A stretch of DNA of 64,000 nt from NCBI GenBank assembly GCA_934454585.1, contig CAKSFP010000009.1:1-64000 (forward strand). The letters run 5' to 3'. The translations under genes were made by a program, and so were the position numbers. Shown one piece after another: positions 1 through 8,410 of this stretch (the first letter of the stretch is position 1; every line of letters starts with the position of its first letter). Source of the stretch: an uncultured Clostridia bacterium (GTDB lineage Bacteria > Bacillota > Clostridia > UMGS1810). The notes below the pieces were generated by a model. It saw only the letters and a list, made by a program, of their open reading frames with translations, ran no database searches and was not told the DNA's origin.

Positions 1-89
1 TGGTTGCCGTGCTCCTGGGGATACACATAGTTTACATATTCATTATCCGCACTGCTCGAATACAGCCCCATCTTGGCATGAAGATTCAT
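1..89 (-). CDS. GH2 beta-galactosidase C-terminal fragment, 5'-truncated, runs off the left edge
   Basis: The complement of 89-1 reads an open frame with the segment EYVNYVYPQEHGN. This resembles the start of the small-chain domain of LacZ-type GH2 beta-galactosidases (Y-x-x-PQE-x-G-x-H). In an intact enzyme several hundred residues precede this point. Here an in-frame TAA lies at 93-95, and the GH110 gene ends only 50 bases upstream, so the catalytic half is missing. A GGGAG sequence 11 bases before the ATG at 89 could allow initiation. It may be the remnant of a deleted gene, a separately encoded small chain shorter than LacM, or an assembly join. The continuation lies outside the window. 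The family match is from memory of the motif only. Confidence 0.5.
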   Translation of the reverse strand, partial: MNLHAKMGLYSSSADNEYVNYVYPQEHGN

Positions 90-141
90 GTCTTAGATAT
101 CTCCCAAGTAAACAATAATTTGCATTTATATTTATTAATGT

Positions 142-1734
142 CTATAAAGAAATTTTGCCGCATCGTTCTATAGTATATGCCATTTCGCCGTCCGAATGGT
201 TATTTTTGAAAACAAGATGTTCTATATTATCTGCACCCAGAACCGGCACGGCGTTTTTGACAAACTTGTTGTCCGTTATGCTTATAAATTTGTGATAATA
301 CACTCCATCAATGCTCTCTTTACGCGGAACTGTCCTTATAACTTGTTTGCCCCAATACGATGGGCCTATACAACATTTTTCAAATGTATTTCCATATATG
401 CGGACATCGTTTGTGCCACCGGATTCGTACCAGTAATCCCCGTTGCTTTCGAAATAAATTGCGGCACCGCTTGAGCTAAAGAAATTGTTCCTAATGTCAA
501 CTCTGCCCCTTGTGCCAATCAGTATACCCCTTGCGCGGTTATTAAATACACGGTTATTTTCAAAAATCAAATCGCAGTTGTTTGTAAGATTTTCGACCAC
601 ATCGCCGACAATTACATCATCAGTGTCTTTATCAAGACGAAGCCTTGTGTATTCGAGATTAATAACATCAACATCCTCAACAACATAGTACTGATTTCCC
701 ACCAAAGACTGCGAGTTGACAACAGCGATTTTGTCTCCGACATTGTAAATATCAATGCCCTTTGCGGATTCGTGCATATACTTAACGACAATATAATCAT
801 CACCTTTGTCAATTATCTTAGTATAAATCCCGTGAATATTAAGTGCATCATCCATCTGTTCCGAAAAAGAGCTGTTTGTAACCTTTACAAGGCCTGTGCA
901 ATTCACAAAATGTGTGGCATCGGCAGCGAGCGAAAACAGTTTTTCATCATGCGCCTTTACAAGCATTTTGTCAATGGTAATGTTGCGGCTCATTTGGGCA
1001 AGAACTCCCATTGCATAGCTAAAGTACATTTTTACCGACCCGATAGTGACATCGGCGCTTCTGTTAATTACAATATTGCACAAAAAGCGCTCTCCGCCCA
1101 TGGCAAGCAGATGCATACCAATTTTAACCTTCAATGCGCAATTCCAAAATCTAAGCTTTTTGTTGCCAAGATCATCAATCCGAGGATGGGTTTTGACATA
1201 AAACGCCTCCGATGTCCCGTCACAGTATTCTTTGCTCTTGCCGTCACTTCTTAATAAAAGGGTGTGCAAAGTATCAACTTCGCTGTAACCGCTGCATATA
1301 TTAAGTATTCCGTCTTTAACAAAATACTCATTATCATAGTCAACGGACACATCAAGGTAATTGTCATTAACATCTGTAACCGTCAAATCAAGAATTTTAT
1401 ATTTTTCATAATCAATTGTAAAATTCTCCAGCTTGATATTTTCAGAGTTATTTATATACACGGGAACAATATCACCATGAAAAATAAATGTACTCCCACC
1501 GCCGTCTATACAAAATCCGTCCATCCCCGATATCAAAAACGCAATTCTCCTGAATCCGTATATATCATTATTGGAGACACACATCACACTCTCCGATGCC
1601 ATGTCCGGGTAAAAGTGATATTCACCTTTATCAAAAACTATTCCGTCTTCGCCGTTTTTTTTACAATAGTTAATTGCATTGAATACATTGTAGGAATGAT
1701 TCGGCGTCTTATTAAAAAAACTATAATTAATCAT
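142..1734 (-). CDS. GH110-type exo-alpha-1,3-galactosidase (right-handed beta-helix)
   Basis: This 530-aa protein has the many short Asn-rich turns of a parallel beta-helix (for example ENNRVFNNRARGI and DIRNNFFSSSGAAIYF). The central motif EQMDDALNIHG with the Asp pair D295-D296 is typical of GH110, whose members remove terminal alpha-1,3-linked galactose. No signal peptide is visible, so the enzyme is probably cytoplasmic and acts on imported oligosaccharides. The ATG at 1734 follows GGAG by 10 bases. It lies 30 bases after the GH106-like gene and is probably in the same operon. Alternatives are other beta-helix glycosidases; the Asp pair in its MDDALNIHG context favours GH110. Confidence 0.72.
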   Translation of the reverse strand: MINYSFFNKTPNHSYNVFNAINYCKKNGEDGIVFDKGEYHFYPDMASESVMCVSNNDIYGFRRIAFLISGMDGFCIDGGGSTFIFHGDIVPVYINNSENIKLENFTIDYEKYKILDLTVTDVNDNYLDVSVDYDNEYFVKDGILNICSGYSEVDTLHTLLLRSDGKSKEYCDGTSEAFYVKTHPRIDDLGNKKLRFWNCALKVKIGMHLLAMGGERFLCNIVINRSADVTIGSVKMYFSYAMGVLAQMSRNITIDKMLVKAHDEKLFSLAADATHFVNCTGLVKVTNSSFSEQMDDALNIHGIYTKIIDKGDDYIVVKYMHESAKGIDIYNVGDKIAVVNSQSLVGNQYYVVEDVDVINLEYTRLRLDKDTDDVIVGDVVENLTNNCDLIFENNRVFNNRARGILIGTRGRVDIRNNFFSSSGAAIYFESNGDYWYESGGTNDVRIYGNTFEKCCIGPSYWGKQVIRTVPRKESIDGVYYHKFISITDNKFVKNAVPVLGADNIEHLVFKNNHSDGEMAYTIERCGKISL

Positions 1735-1764
1735 TACTGTTCATCTCCGTCCTGTTTTTGTGTA

Positions 1765-4095
1765 TCATATTCTTTTACTTAGCTTTACAATGCCCGAAAA
1801 ACCGCCGCAAGGTGCTTTAGATTCATGTTTTGACATATTTTCATGATACGGACCGACCCAAGATATATCGGTTTTTTCAAAATAATCCGAAGCAAAGCAG
1901 GCATTTGCCGCAGTGTTTGCCACCGTCACAGTCAATTTTGATCCGGATTTGAGCCAAACATCATTTATATAATATGGGGGCATCGTGACTTCTGCGCAGA
2001 ATTTTCCATCAACATACAGTTTTGCAAAGTGTTTTACTCCGCACAACTCAATGCGGTATTGTCCCTTTTCTATTCCGGCAAGAGCCGTTTTGTAAGTTAC
2101 CTCGCCTGAAAAATCAGTCTGCCAGTCACCGCACGGAACAGTTATGTTTTCTCCGCAGGTATTTTTAATACCTCGATCCACCGTATATCTGCGCGTCACA
2201 TAACCTTTGTCAAACTTAAACTCGGCGACTTCCTCAAAATTGTTGCTGACAGCAGATATGCTTCTCTGCGTGCAAAGATACACTCTGCCCTCTCCCCTTG
2301 TAAGCGTCACTGTGATGTGATTATCGGAAATCGAATAGATTTCACCGTTTATCAAATTGATTTCATATATACCGCCATTCTCCGGCAAAGTGATTGAGGT
2401 CGTCTTGGTATCGCCGCTCTCGTTTGTAATGAAATATAATCTTTCGTTTCCGCATTCAATCGCACGAGAACGAATAAATTCTTCACACTGTATCAACGGT
2501 TTGGCATTATGAGGGTATTTCGTGAGTTTTTCCATAACATCCTCACGCTCATACGGGCAATAAGGCACATAAATGTTATCATAACTGACCGCCTTATTCT
2601 CCCTCAACAAATAATCCTCATCTATCAAGTCAAATGTAATTCCTCTGCGCTCAAGTTCATGACCTATGTCCTCAAAGCTTCGTTTTGCATCCTGCGCCTG
2701 TTTGCCGCCGGCACATATTGTCCTGAACGGATAATACAGGGCTGTATCACATATCGTCTTGCCGGACTGCATAAGGTAGCAAAGACGGGCAGTGTATGTA
2801 TTGATTTGAGAGAGTGTATCAAACCCCGGATTTGCCGATATAAAGTTTGGACGAAACTGGAACGGAAGTATGCCCTCTCTCTCATACGACATTGCCATAA
2901 AATTAAACAGATTTATGCCCCTCACTGCCTGAAAATTGATTACAAAACGCATTTCCTCCGGTGTCAAATCTGTGCCGTATACCGCGAACGACTCGCTCAA
3001 AGCCTTAATACTGCCGTTTTGGCGCGCTGCGGATGAAGCAAGCCGAGGAAAAAACTCGAATCCCTCCGAACAGCACTTTCCGCCGACAGGATATGAAATC
3101 TGACGCCAAATGACATCTATACCCGGTATATCAAAACACCGCAGCATTTTTAGCGTATTGCCGTAATGGCACAGCATAAAGCCGTCCGTTTCATTGTCCT
3201 TGTCCAAATGGCCTATACTATGCATACCGTGCGCATTAAGCCAATGCTTCATCGGCACAAAATAATTCTCAATCTGCAGCTTTCCGCACAGCATCTCGTA
3301 GTCTGCGCAAGCCTTGTGCGCAGCCTCTGTCTGCGGAGTATATTCGCCGCATATATACGGTATATAGCCTTCCATGTCGTAGCCGTATTCAGCTCTGAAT
3401 AACTGCGCCAAACCGGAAGTCCACGAGCCCATATGCGCCTCATCATCAAACATATATGAGCAAGTTTTCATCATATCGCTGCCAAGTTCATCAAGGAGTC
3501 TTTGGTGCGTTTCTTCAATAAAGATTCTTCCTGTTTTCTCATCGGCAATGTCGGTATTGTTTCCGCTGCACAGCGGATCGACATTCAAAGTTTCCGTACA
3601 GATGTACTCTTTGACCATCGTATCTTCTGCGAAAACACGGCCCTCATTTACACGATTTTTGCCGTCAAATGCCGCTATGACATCCAAATCCGGTAAATAG
3701 CTTTCGCCGTTTTTTACAAAAGTCTCGCGCAATGTAACGGATTTGCTCCTTAAAGAGTTATCTTTTTTTACCACCTTCCCGGCTGCAGAGCCGGACGGAA
3801 ATCCTCCCTCGTTGTACAACCAAGTTCTCATACCTTTTTTTGCGGCGTATTCGCAGGAATATTTGAGCAAATCTATGTATTCATCCGACAAATAGTCCGG
3901 ATACAAGACAGTGTTTCTTCTGCCGGGTCTGAAATTTGACGGCTCTGCTATTACATAAAATGCCTTGATTCCGCAGTTCAGCATATCGTCTATTCGCTCA
4001 CGAATTCCTTCTTTTGTAATTGTGCTGTTCCATAACCATGCATACACAGGTTCGCAGTCATTTGTAATATTATTGAATTTTTCGTCGAATTGCAT
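1765..4095 (-). CDS. GH106-like glycoside hydrolase (candidate alpha-L-rhamnosidase)
   Basis: The protein has 776 aa when started at the ATG at 4095, which has AGGAG six bases upstream; a longer frame to 4239 overlaps the isomerase gene and lacks support. The N-terminal half looks like the TIM barrel of the GH106/GH2-like group: AWLWNSTIT near residue 15, a TWLYNEGGFPSGSAAGK stretch near 90, FDDEAH near 213 and LSESFAVYG near 367. The last two contain plausible acidic catalytic residues. The C-terminal half is beta-rich, as expected for accessory sugar-binding sandwiches. No signal peptide is seen, so it is probably intracellular. GH106 enzymes release L-rhamnose, which fits rhamnogalacturonan in this locus. 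The distance from characterised members is unknown to me, so the specificity is inferred. Confidence 0.62.
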   Translation of the reverse strand: MQFDEKFNNITNDCEPVYAWLWNSTITKEGIRERIDDMLNCGIKAFYVIAEPSNFRPGRRNTVLYPDYLSDEYIDLLKYSCEYAAKKGMRTWLYNEGGFPSGSAAGKVVKKDNSLRSKSVTLRETFVKNGESYLPDLDVIAAFDGKNRVNEGRVFAEDTMVKEYICTETLNVDPLCSGNNTDIADEKTGRIFIEETHQRLLDELGSDMMKTCSYMFDDEAHMGSWTSGLAQLFRAEYGYDMEGYIPYICGEYTPQTEAAHKACADYEMLCGKLQIENYFVPMKHWLNAHGMHSIGHLDKDNETDGFMLCHYGNTLKMLRCFDIPGIDVIWRQISYPVGGKCCSEGFEFFPRLASSAARQNGSIKALSESFAVYGTDLTPEEMRFVINFQAVRGINLFNFMAMSYEREGILPFQFRPNFISANPGFDTLSQINTYTARLCYLMQSGKTICDTALYYPFRTICAGGKQAQDAKRSFEDIGHELERRGITFDLIDEDYLLRENKAVSYDNIYVPYCPYEREDVMEKLTKYPHNAKPLIQCEEFIRSRAIECGNERLYFITNESGDTKTTSITLPENGGIYEINLINGEIYSISDNHITVTLTRGEGRVYLCTQRSISAVSNNFEEVAEFKFDKGYVTRRYTVDRGIKNTCGENITVPCGDWQTDFSGEVTYKTALAGIEKGQYRIELCGVKHFAKLYVDGKFCAEVTMPPYYINDVWLKSGSKLTVTVANTAANACFASDYFEKTDISWVGPYHENMSKHESKAPCGGFSGIVKLSKRI

Positions 4096-4138
4096 ACAAT
4101 ATCTCCTGTTTTCGGTGTAATTTAATCTGGCAGATTTA

Positions 4139-4711
4139 TCATTCGGGTTTGGTTTCAAGCTTGAGCGGGTAGTCTCCGAGATGCTCCGTCTTGAATCCGT
4201 TTTTCTTGTATGTCTCATAATCAAATGCTTCAAGCTCATCTATAGCAAGCTTGTGGAACTCATAAAAATTGTGCCACCATTCGTAACCGCTGCCAAGCTC
4301 GGCGTTAAGGTATGCGTCGGCTATGTCACAGCCCATCTGCGGAGCAACATAAAATGCCCCCATCGCCAGCACATTAACCCCGTTGCCCGTGATGGCACGC
4401 AGCGCTGCCGGCACACTCTCAACCACTCCCGCATGAACATGAGGACATTTGCTTGCCGCAATGTGTATTCCCATGCCCGTGCCGCAGAATATGAGTGCTC
4501 TCTCAAACTCTCGCTCAGCTATCATAGATCCCACTCTCAGACCCACTCTGTGAAACATAAGTTCGGTATCATCAGGATCGGAATCTGCTCTTACTCCTAT
4601 ATCGGTTATTTCCCATCCTTTTGCACGCAGATGTTCGCATACCGCCTCCTTCAGCGGATAGCCGGCAAAATCTGCCCCAACAAGCAATTGTTTGTTCTTT
4701 ATGGTTTTCAT
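4139..4711 (-). CDS. RpiB/LacA/LacB-family sugar-phosphate isomerase, long variant
   Basis: This 190-aa protein keeps the family core: VGADFAGYPLK at the N-terminus and CGTGMGIHIAASK with the conserved Cys near residue 75, followed by NGVNVLAMGAF. Classical RpiB is about 145-150 aa. This one has a C-terminal tail of about 45 residues (YEWWHNFYEFHK onward) and replaces the RpiB Asp-His pair of GCDH by GADF, closer to LacA. Members interconvert aldose and ketose phosphates in the cytoplasm. In this operon it most likely handles a less common sugar from the imported oligosaccharide. The start at 4711 has GGAGG in front. Pentose-phosphate isomerase activity is possible but not favoured by the altered residues. 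Confidence 0.75.
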   Translation of the reverse strand: MKTIKNKQLLVGADFAGYPLKEAVCEHLRAKGWEITDIGVRADSDPDDTELMFHRVGLRVGSMIAEREFERALIFCGTGMGIHIAASKCPHVHAGVVESVPAALRAITGNGVNVLAMGAFYVAPQMGCDIADAYLNAELGSGYEWWHNFYEFHKLAIDELEAFDYETYKKNGFKTEHLGDYPLKLETKPE

Positions 4712-4736
4712 GATTAAGATCCTCCATATTGGTAGA

Positions 4737-4764
4737 TTCCGCAGGCGGTAAACCGCCTGCGGAA
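4737..4764 (-). other. Intercistronic hairpin without U-tract (12-bp stem)
   Basis: Arms TTCCGCAGGCGG and CCGCCTGCGGAA pair perfectly around a 4-base loop. It begins 28 bases after the esterase stop and ends before the isomerase ribosome binding site. The bases after the stem in the minus-strand transcript are not T-rich, so it is not a canonical terminator. A role in processing or 3'-end protection of the upstream message is inferred. Confidence 0.8.
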
Positions 4765-4792
4765 CTTGTACATAATCGAATATAATCCTTTA

Positions 4793-7700
4793 TTAATTCT
4801 GCGGATATGCAGCAACCGTTTCATCTACGGTCTTTCCGCTTCCCGTCTTCAGATATCTCGACATAATATTAGTCTTATCAACGCATCCGGCAAACAAATG
4901 CGCTATCATATCTGCCCCTTCGGCATTAAAATGCGTACCGTCCGTGTTGGACTCTTTTGAACTGTAATATGTGCCGAGGGATCCGTGTGCCGTGATAAAT
5001 GCATCTTTGGTATCACTCGTCCAGTACATGAAGTAGTATTTCGGCTCTTTGCTTTCCTCGCGGAGTTTTGAATAAACGCTGCTCGACGCACTATTCAAAT
5101 CTACCACCGGCAAAGCTATTGATTCGGCAAGACTCTTCATAAGGCTCGGTGCTGCCGACGGACCGCCGTTAAGTTTGCTCGGCGAGGTGACGAAAACCAC
5201 ACTCGCATTCTTGGCAGCCGCCATATCAACTATCATCTGAAGATAAGCGGTGTACGAATTTGACTTTGTTGTGTCAACAGTTCCATCGGAGTTTACATTT
5301 ACTGTTCTCTTCGCAGACAGACCTGCCTCCTCGTCATTGTGACCGAACTGCACAAGAACAATGTCTCCTTCACTTAACGAAGTGTTAAGTGTATTGGCTC
5401 TGCCCTTATCGCCGGCAGCATTTTCATCAAAGAAGAACGAGCGGCTGCTCATTCCGGAGACAGCTATGTTGTTAACAGTTGCGCCGTCAAGCAGAGCGCC
5501 GAGTTTCTGTCCCCAGCCTGTGCGAGGTTCGTATATAGCCGAAACATACTCACACGCTGTGGAATCACTGCAAATGAAAACTGTCGGGTCCGTCTTCTGC
5601 ACGCCATAATTCTTTGCCTCGGCAAGCGGTTTAATGCTTGTGAAATTATCAAGCAAAAATACATACGCTCTGTATCCGGAATCTGCCGTTGCATCATCAG
5701 GAATTTCAAGAGTTTTAGTCAAATTAATTGTCTTCTGCTCGTACTGCACTATGTCACTTGTGCTGACATCGTTAATAACAGCACTTGCAAGTGATCCTGC
5801 CTTATCATAAAGAGCGCACACAACCTGTACCGTCGCTCCTGTGTCGGCATATCTCTTAATGTTGACAGCAGTTATCTTCTTGCCTGCCACGAGTAAAGAA
5901 TCTGTTATCCCGTCGCTGCCCGTTACCTGAATTCCTTTTATGTCGTACTCATTCACCGCAGGTACGGTGACTTTGAATTCTTTTGTTGTTGACGCATTTC
6001 CCTTTGATATTGTTGCGGTAAGAGTTACTTCCTGACTCTGACCGACCTTGGGATGAACCACTCCCATTGCAGATATGACATCTGTATTTGAAGATGTCCA
6101 TGTTACCCTTGTCTCGTTTGCACCAAAGCTGTCAAGTGCAATGCCGTTAGTTATATCGATAGGCATGGTTATCTCAAATGCAGCTGCCGCTTCCTTAACA
6201 TCTTTTACATCACTGTCGCCTATCGGATTGGTATAGATATTTTCAAGCGTTGCATTATCAAGACTCATCAGTTCGTCCTGAGTGTACTCTACCGTGGGGG
6301 TACCGACTGCAGTTGTTGTGACCTGTATATCGTCCAGATAGAACTTTCCGCCGTATGTATGTTCAAGTCTGAGAACAAGGCGATTGTAATCATAAAATCC
6401 GTTAAGCTCAATTGGAGAAGATGTTTTGTCACCCGCTTTGATTGTTGCATATGTCTTTGAATCAGACCCCTTCATTAACTCAACTTCAACATCCTGCCAG
6501 CTCTGTAAAACTGCGTACCCCAGTATTGCGCGCTGACCATAACTAGCGCCACTGAAATCATAAGCTCTAATGTTAGTATTTAGTATTGATATATAAGTAT
6601 CACTTGTGTCTGCGTTGGTAGTACCTATTCTCGGGTCATCACCGCCGCTGAATCCAATAAAAAGCATATCACTCGGAGTAGTGTTTCTAAGAGCATTTTT
6701 TGCGTTATAATACTTGAATTTCAAAGTGATGTTACCGTTTTGTTTTATCTTATCCGTGAAAGAAGAAATGTCGTAACTATACGATTCCTCATGTTTAATA
6801 TTATCAGGATACCCCTGAGCTGTCTCATCGGCAGACCCATCATCATTAAGCCGTTTAACACTGCCGGCAGAAGAACGATAATGTGGATCAAACAATTGTG
6901 CAACCGTGCTGTCGTTGCCGTTGGATACTTTCTTAGCCACAAATGTCGTTTCTGTGATTTCACCTGTATTTGTAAAAACCCGTTTGTCATAGCCCGGCAC
7001 ATCTGCACCCTCAGTTAAAGATTCAAAATCCTGAGTGTATATTGTTGTAGTCTCGCCTGCACTTGCGGGTGTTTTAACAGTATCAACCGTGCTTATGCTG
7101 ACATCTTTCAGGTAACCAACTCCGGCCGCTTTTCGGTTAGCATTACACTTAACTTCGGTTATCTTCGTAACAGTTCCCGAAGCAGACAACATACAAGGCT
7201 TATCATTGACTCTAACGCCGTCAAGATAAACATCATATGACTGAAGTCCAAAATCTATAACAGCTTTCACCTCATGCCATGCATCCGCTGTATATGGAAT
7301 TGTATACATTATGTTTGCACTGCCTTCCGGTTCCGGGGGATCAACCCTGAATCTGTAATTATTACCGCCACTGTTCCAAAAACTGTTTGCCAAAGAAATG
7401 GAACCGACATTTGTTGTTGCCGAAATGGCAAACTCACATGTGTTATTTTGACCGTCAACTTTTTCGGGGACATATATTTTAGCGTTAATTACAGCAACAC
7501 TGCCCGAAAGTTCAACTTTCTTTGCAAATATATTTAAGTTTCCGCCGGTCGCACTAACCTTTCCTTTGATTACCGTGCCGGTACAATTTGTATCGGGATC
7601 GTTTGCAAAGGTATAACTGACATTAGGATTTGCAGATTCATTATATGTCCACCCATCGATGTTTGTTGCCTTCTCGCCGACCGTACCGTTAAAATTACTG

Positions 7701-8329
7701 CTGTAAATCGATTTAATAAAGTCTGCAGAACCGGATGATGAATACTTATCTGCCGTTACATCATTTATATAAAATTCCACATTTCCACCGAATGATACGG
7801 ATTTTACATTAACCGATACATTCGAAACAGGCGTCTCACCGAGGAAATGCTCTCCGGCATAAATTCTGCAGAGTTTGCCGTTGGTCGAAACAAGTGCTCT
7901 GACCTTATTCCATGTTCCGGCTTCTATGGTACCCGCCGCAATTTGTGCAGCAATGTCGATAGATATATCAACGATGCTTGCGCCGCTGTCATTCTTTAAT
8001 GACACCAAGACATTGCCTTCCGTTGCCGCAAAATAAACATCTGCGCTGACAAGAGTATTACCGGTATATGTTGCAGGAAATGTAAGCGTAGCCGTGGAAT
8101 TGGCAGCAATCTTTGCAACATCATCGCCCGTGTTTGTCGGATTTTCAACAATAGTTCCGCTGCCGCCCTCACTGACAGCCCACTCATCCAGGTCGCTCAA
8201 ATTTGAAGTTACTTCTAAAGGCGTTTCCCCTGAAGCGCCCGCATAAATAACACTGCATAGCGACATGACCACTGCAAGCAAAATTGCAGTCATACTGCGA
8301 AGTGTGTTTACTACCTTCATTTTTTTCAT
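4793..8329 (-). CDS. Secreted multidomain CE12-type SGNH esterase (candidate rhamnogalacturonan acetylesterase)
   Basis: This 1178-aa protein begins with a signal peptide (MKKMKVVNTLRSMTAILLAV, cleavage probably after YAGA). Two or three laminin-G/concanavalin-like beta-sandwich regions fill roughly residues 40-680. An Ig-like module near 700-800 carries TWTSSNTDVISAMG. A beta module near 815-905 (YDKAGSLASAVINDV) follows. The SGNH domain occupies about 912-1178, with block I reading SDSTAC, FGHND near 997 and DGTHFN near 1133, the CE12 signature. CE12 enzymes remove acetyl groups from rhamnogalacturonan or related glycans outside the cell. Block I has Ser where Gly is usual (GDS). The start at 8329 follows AGAGG by five bases. 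No SLH or sortase anchor is seen, so it is probably released or held by carbohydrate binding. Confidence 0.75.
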   Translation of the reverse strand: MKKMKVVNTLRSMTAILLAVVMSLCSVIYAGASGETPLEVTSNLSDLDEWAVSEGGSGTIVENPTNTGDDVAKIAANSTATLTFPATYTGNTLVSADVYFAATEGNVLVSLKNDSGASIVDISIDIAAQIAAGTIEAGTWNKVRALVSTNGKLCRIYAGEHFLGETPVSNVSVNVKSVSFGGNVEFYINDVTADKYSSSGSADFIKSIYSSNFNGTVGEKATNIDGWTYNESANPNVSYTFANDPDTNCTGTVIKGKVSATGGNLNIFAKKVELSGSVAVINAKIYVPEKVDGQNNTCEFAISATTNVGSISLANSFWNSGGNNYRFRVDPPEPEGSANIMYTIPYTADAWHEVKAVIDFGLQSYDVYLDGVRVNDKPCMLSASGTVTKITEVKCNANRKAAGVGYLKDVSISTVDTVKTPASAGETTTIYTQDFESLTEGADVPGYDKRVFTNTGEITETTFVAKKVSNGNDSTVAQLFDPHYRSSAGSVKRLNDDGSADETAQGYPDNIKHEESYSYDISSFTDKIKQNGNITLKFKYYNAKNALRNTTPSDMLFIGFSGGDDPRIGTTNADTSDTYISILNTNIRAYDFSGASYGQRAILGYAVLQSWQDVEVELMKGSDSKTYATIKAGDKTSSPIELNGFYDYNRLVLRLEHTYGGKFYLDDIQVTTTAVGTPTVEYTQDELMSLDNATLENIYTNPIGDSDVKDVKEAAAAFEITMPIDITNGIALDSFGANETRVTWTSSNTDVISAMGVVHPKVGQSQEVTLTATISKGNASTTKEFKVTVPAVNEYDIKGIQVTGSDGITDSLLVAGKKITAVNIKRYADTGATVQVVCALYDKAGSLASAVINDVSTSDIVQYEQKTINLTKTLEIPDDATADSGYRAYVFLLDNFTSIKPLAEAKNYGVQKTDPTVFICSDSTACEYVSAIYEPRTGWGQKLGALLDGATVNNIAVSGMSSRSFFFDENAAGDKGRANTLNTSLSEGDIVLVQFGHNDEEAGLSAKRTVNVNSDGTVDTTKSNSYTAYLQMIVDMAAAKNASVVFVTSPSKLNGGPSAAPSLMKSLAESIALPVVDLNSASSSVYSKLREESKEPKYYFMYWTSDTKDAFITAHGSLGTYYSSKESNTDGTHFNAEGADMIAHLFAGCVDKTNIMSRYLKTGSGKTVDETVAAYPQN

Positions 8330-8353
8330 TTAATCCTCTCCTCTTTTTTATTT

Positions 8354-8379
8354 TTCGGGGCAGGCACTGCTGCCCCGAA
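8354..8379 (-). other. Intercistronic hairpin without U-tract (10-bp stem)
   Basis: Arms TTCGGGGCAG and CTGCCCCGAA pair perfectly around a 6-base loop, 31 bases after the stop of the 1752-aa SLH gene. In the minus-strand transcript it is followed by an A-rich stretch and then the next ribosome binding site, the opposite of a terminator tail. It belongs to the same class as the hairpins at 4737, 40082, 45671 and 52399. Confidence 0.75.
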
Positions 8380-8410
8380 TAGAATTTATATGTTAAAACA
8401 TTGTAGACAA

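Noticed and set aside
4096..4239. N-terminal extension of the GH106-like gene overlapping the isomerase gene
   Set aside because: The ATG at 4095 has a proper AGGAG and the family-like sequence begins there.
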